Assembly: GCA_913062745.1 (NCBI GenBank)
Contig: CAJXXJ010000028.1
Coordinates: forward strand, 1 to 14,671
Direction of reading: 5' to 3'
DNA from: an uncultured Phaeodactylibacter sp.
Lineage (GTDB): Bacteria; Bacteroidota; Bacteroidia; Chitinophagales; Saprospiraceae
DNA: 14,671 nucleotides
This document shows, piece after piece, positions 14,629 through 14,671 of the stretch. The notes beneath the pieces were generated by a model that was not told the origin of the DNA, made no database searches, and saw nothing but the letters and a program-made list of their open reading frames with translations. A program made the position numbers and the translations under genes. Each line of letters begins with the position of its first letter. Position 1 is the first letter of the stretch.

Positions 14629-14636
14629 CAAAGTTA
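14629..14636 (-). promoter_or_regulatory. -7 promoter box of fumC
   Basis: On the - strand this reads TAACTTTG, an exact match to TAnnTTTG and identical to the susC box, including the flanking TTAACTTTG. It lies 35 nt upstream of the chosen ATG. No TTTG-type -33 box is obvious at the usual distance. Confidence 0.6.
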
Positions 14637-14671
14637 AGGCTTAACGGGTATTTTATATCGTGATCCTAAAA

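Overview
The window looks like chromosome of a Bacteroidota member, probably of the Saprospiria/Lewinella type. The signs are a SusC/SusD outer-membrane pair, a LytTR regulator with a TPR-LytS type kinase, exact Bacteroidota-type -7 boxes (TAnnTTTG) in front of two genes, no obvious Shine-Dalgarno sequences, and moderate GC content. The genus is an inference. No rRNA, tRNA, insertion sequence, phage gene or CRISPR array was seen.

Left to right: (1) the last ~109 codons of a + strand penicillin-binding protein 1C. (2) About 500 bp without a convincing gene (330-828), holding three units repeated every 167-168 bp. Each unit has a hairpin next to an A-run (an intrinsic terminator read on the - strand) beside an identical 19-base block. 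(3) A regulatory cluster on the - strand: LytTR response regulator (3274-4029), a 46-residue Lys-rich peptide gene with a double-glycine motif and its own terminator (2831-2971), and a cytoplasmic TPR-histidine kinase (829-2751). (4) A + strand voltage-gated K+ channel with a C-terminal zinc ribbon (4567-5400). (5) A - strand block in transcription order: fumarase (terminator follows), susC, susD (terminator follows), BCCT betaine/choline transporter, tandem universal stress protein.

Probable working units: the kinase and regulator form a two-component system with the small peptide gene lying between them, an order reminiscent of peptide-signalling loci. SusC/SusD form an outer-membrane importer of unknown substrate, with a terminator-like hairpin between the two genes. 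BCCT and the universal stress protein are separated by 3 nt and are probably one osmoprotectant-uptake operon. Fumarase is a stand-alone TCA-cycle gene.

The two places most worth a second look are the three-unit array at 330-750, which resembles tandem sibling small RNAs with a shared seed antisense to start-codon regions, and the double-glycine peptide between regulator and kinase. Both functional readings are inferences from sequence pattern alone.
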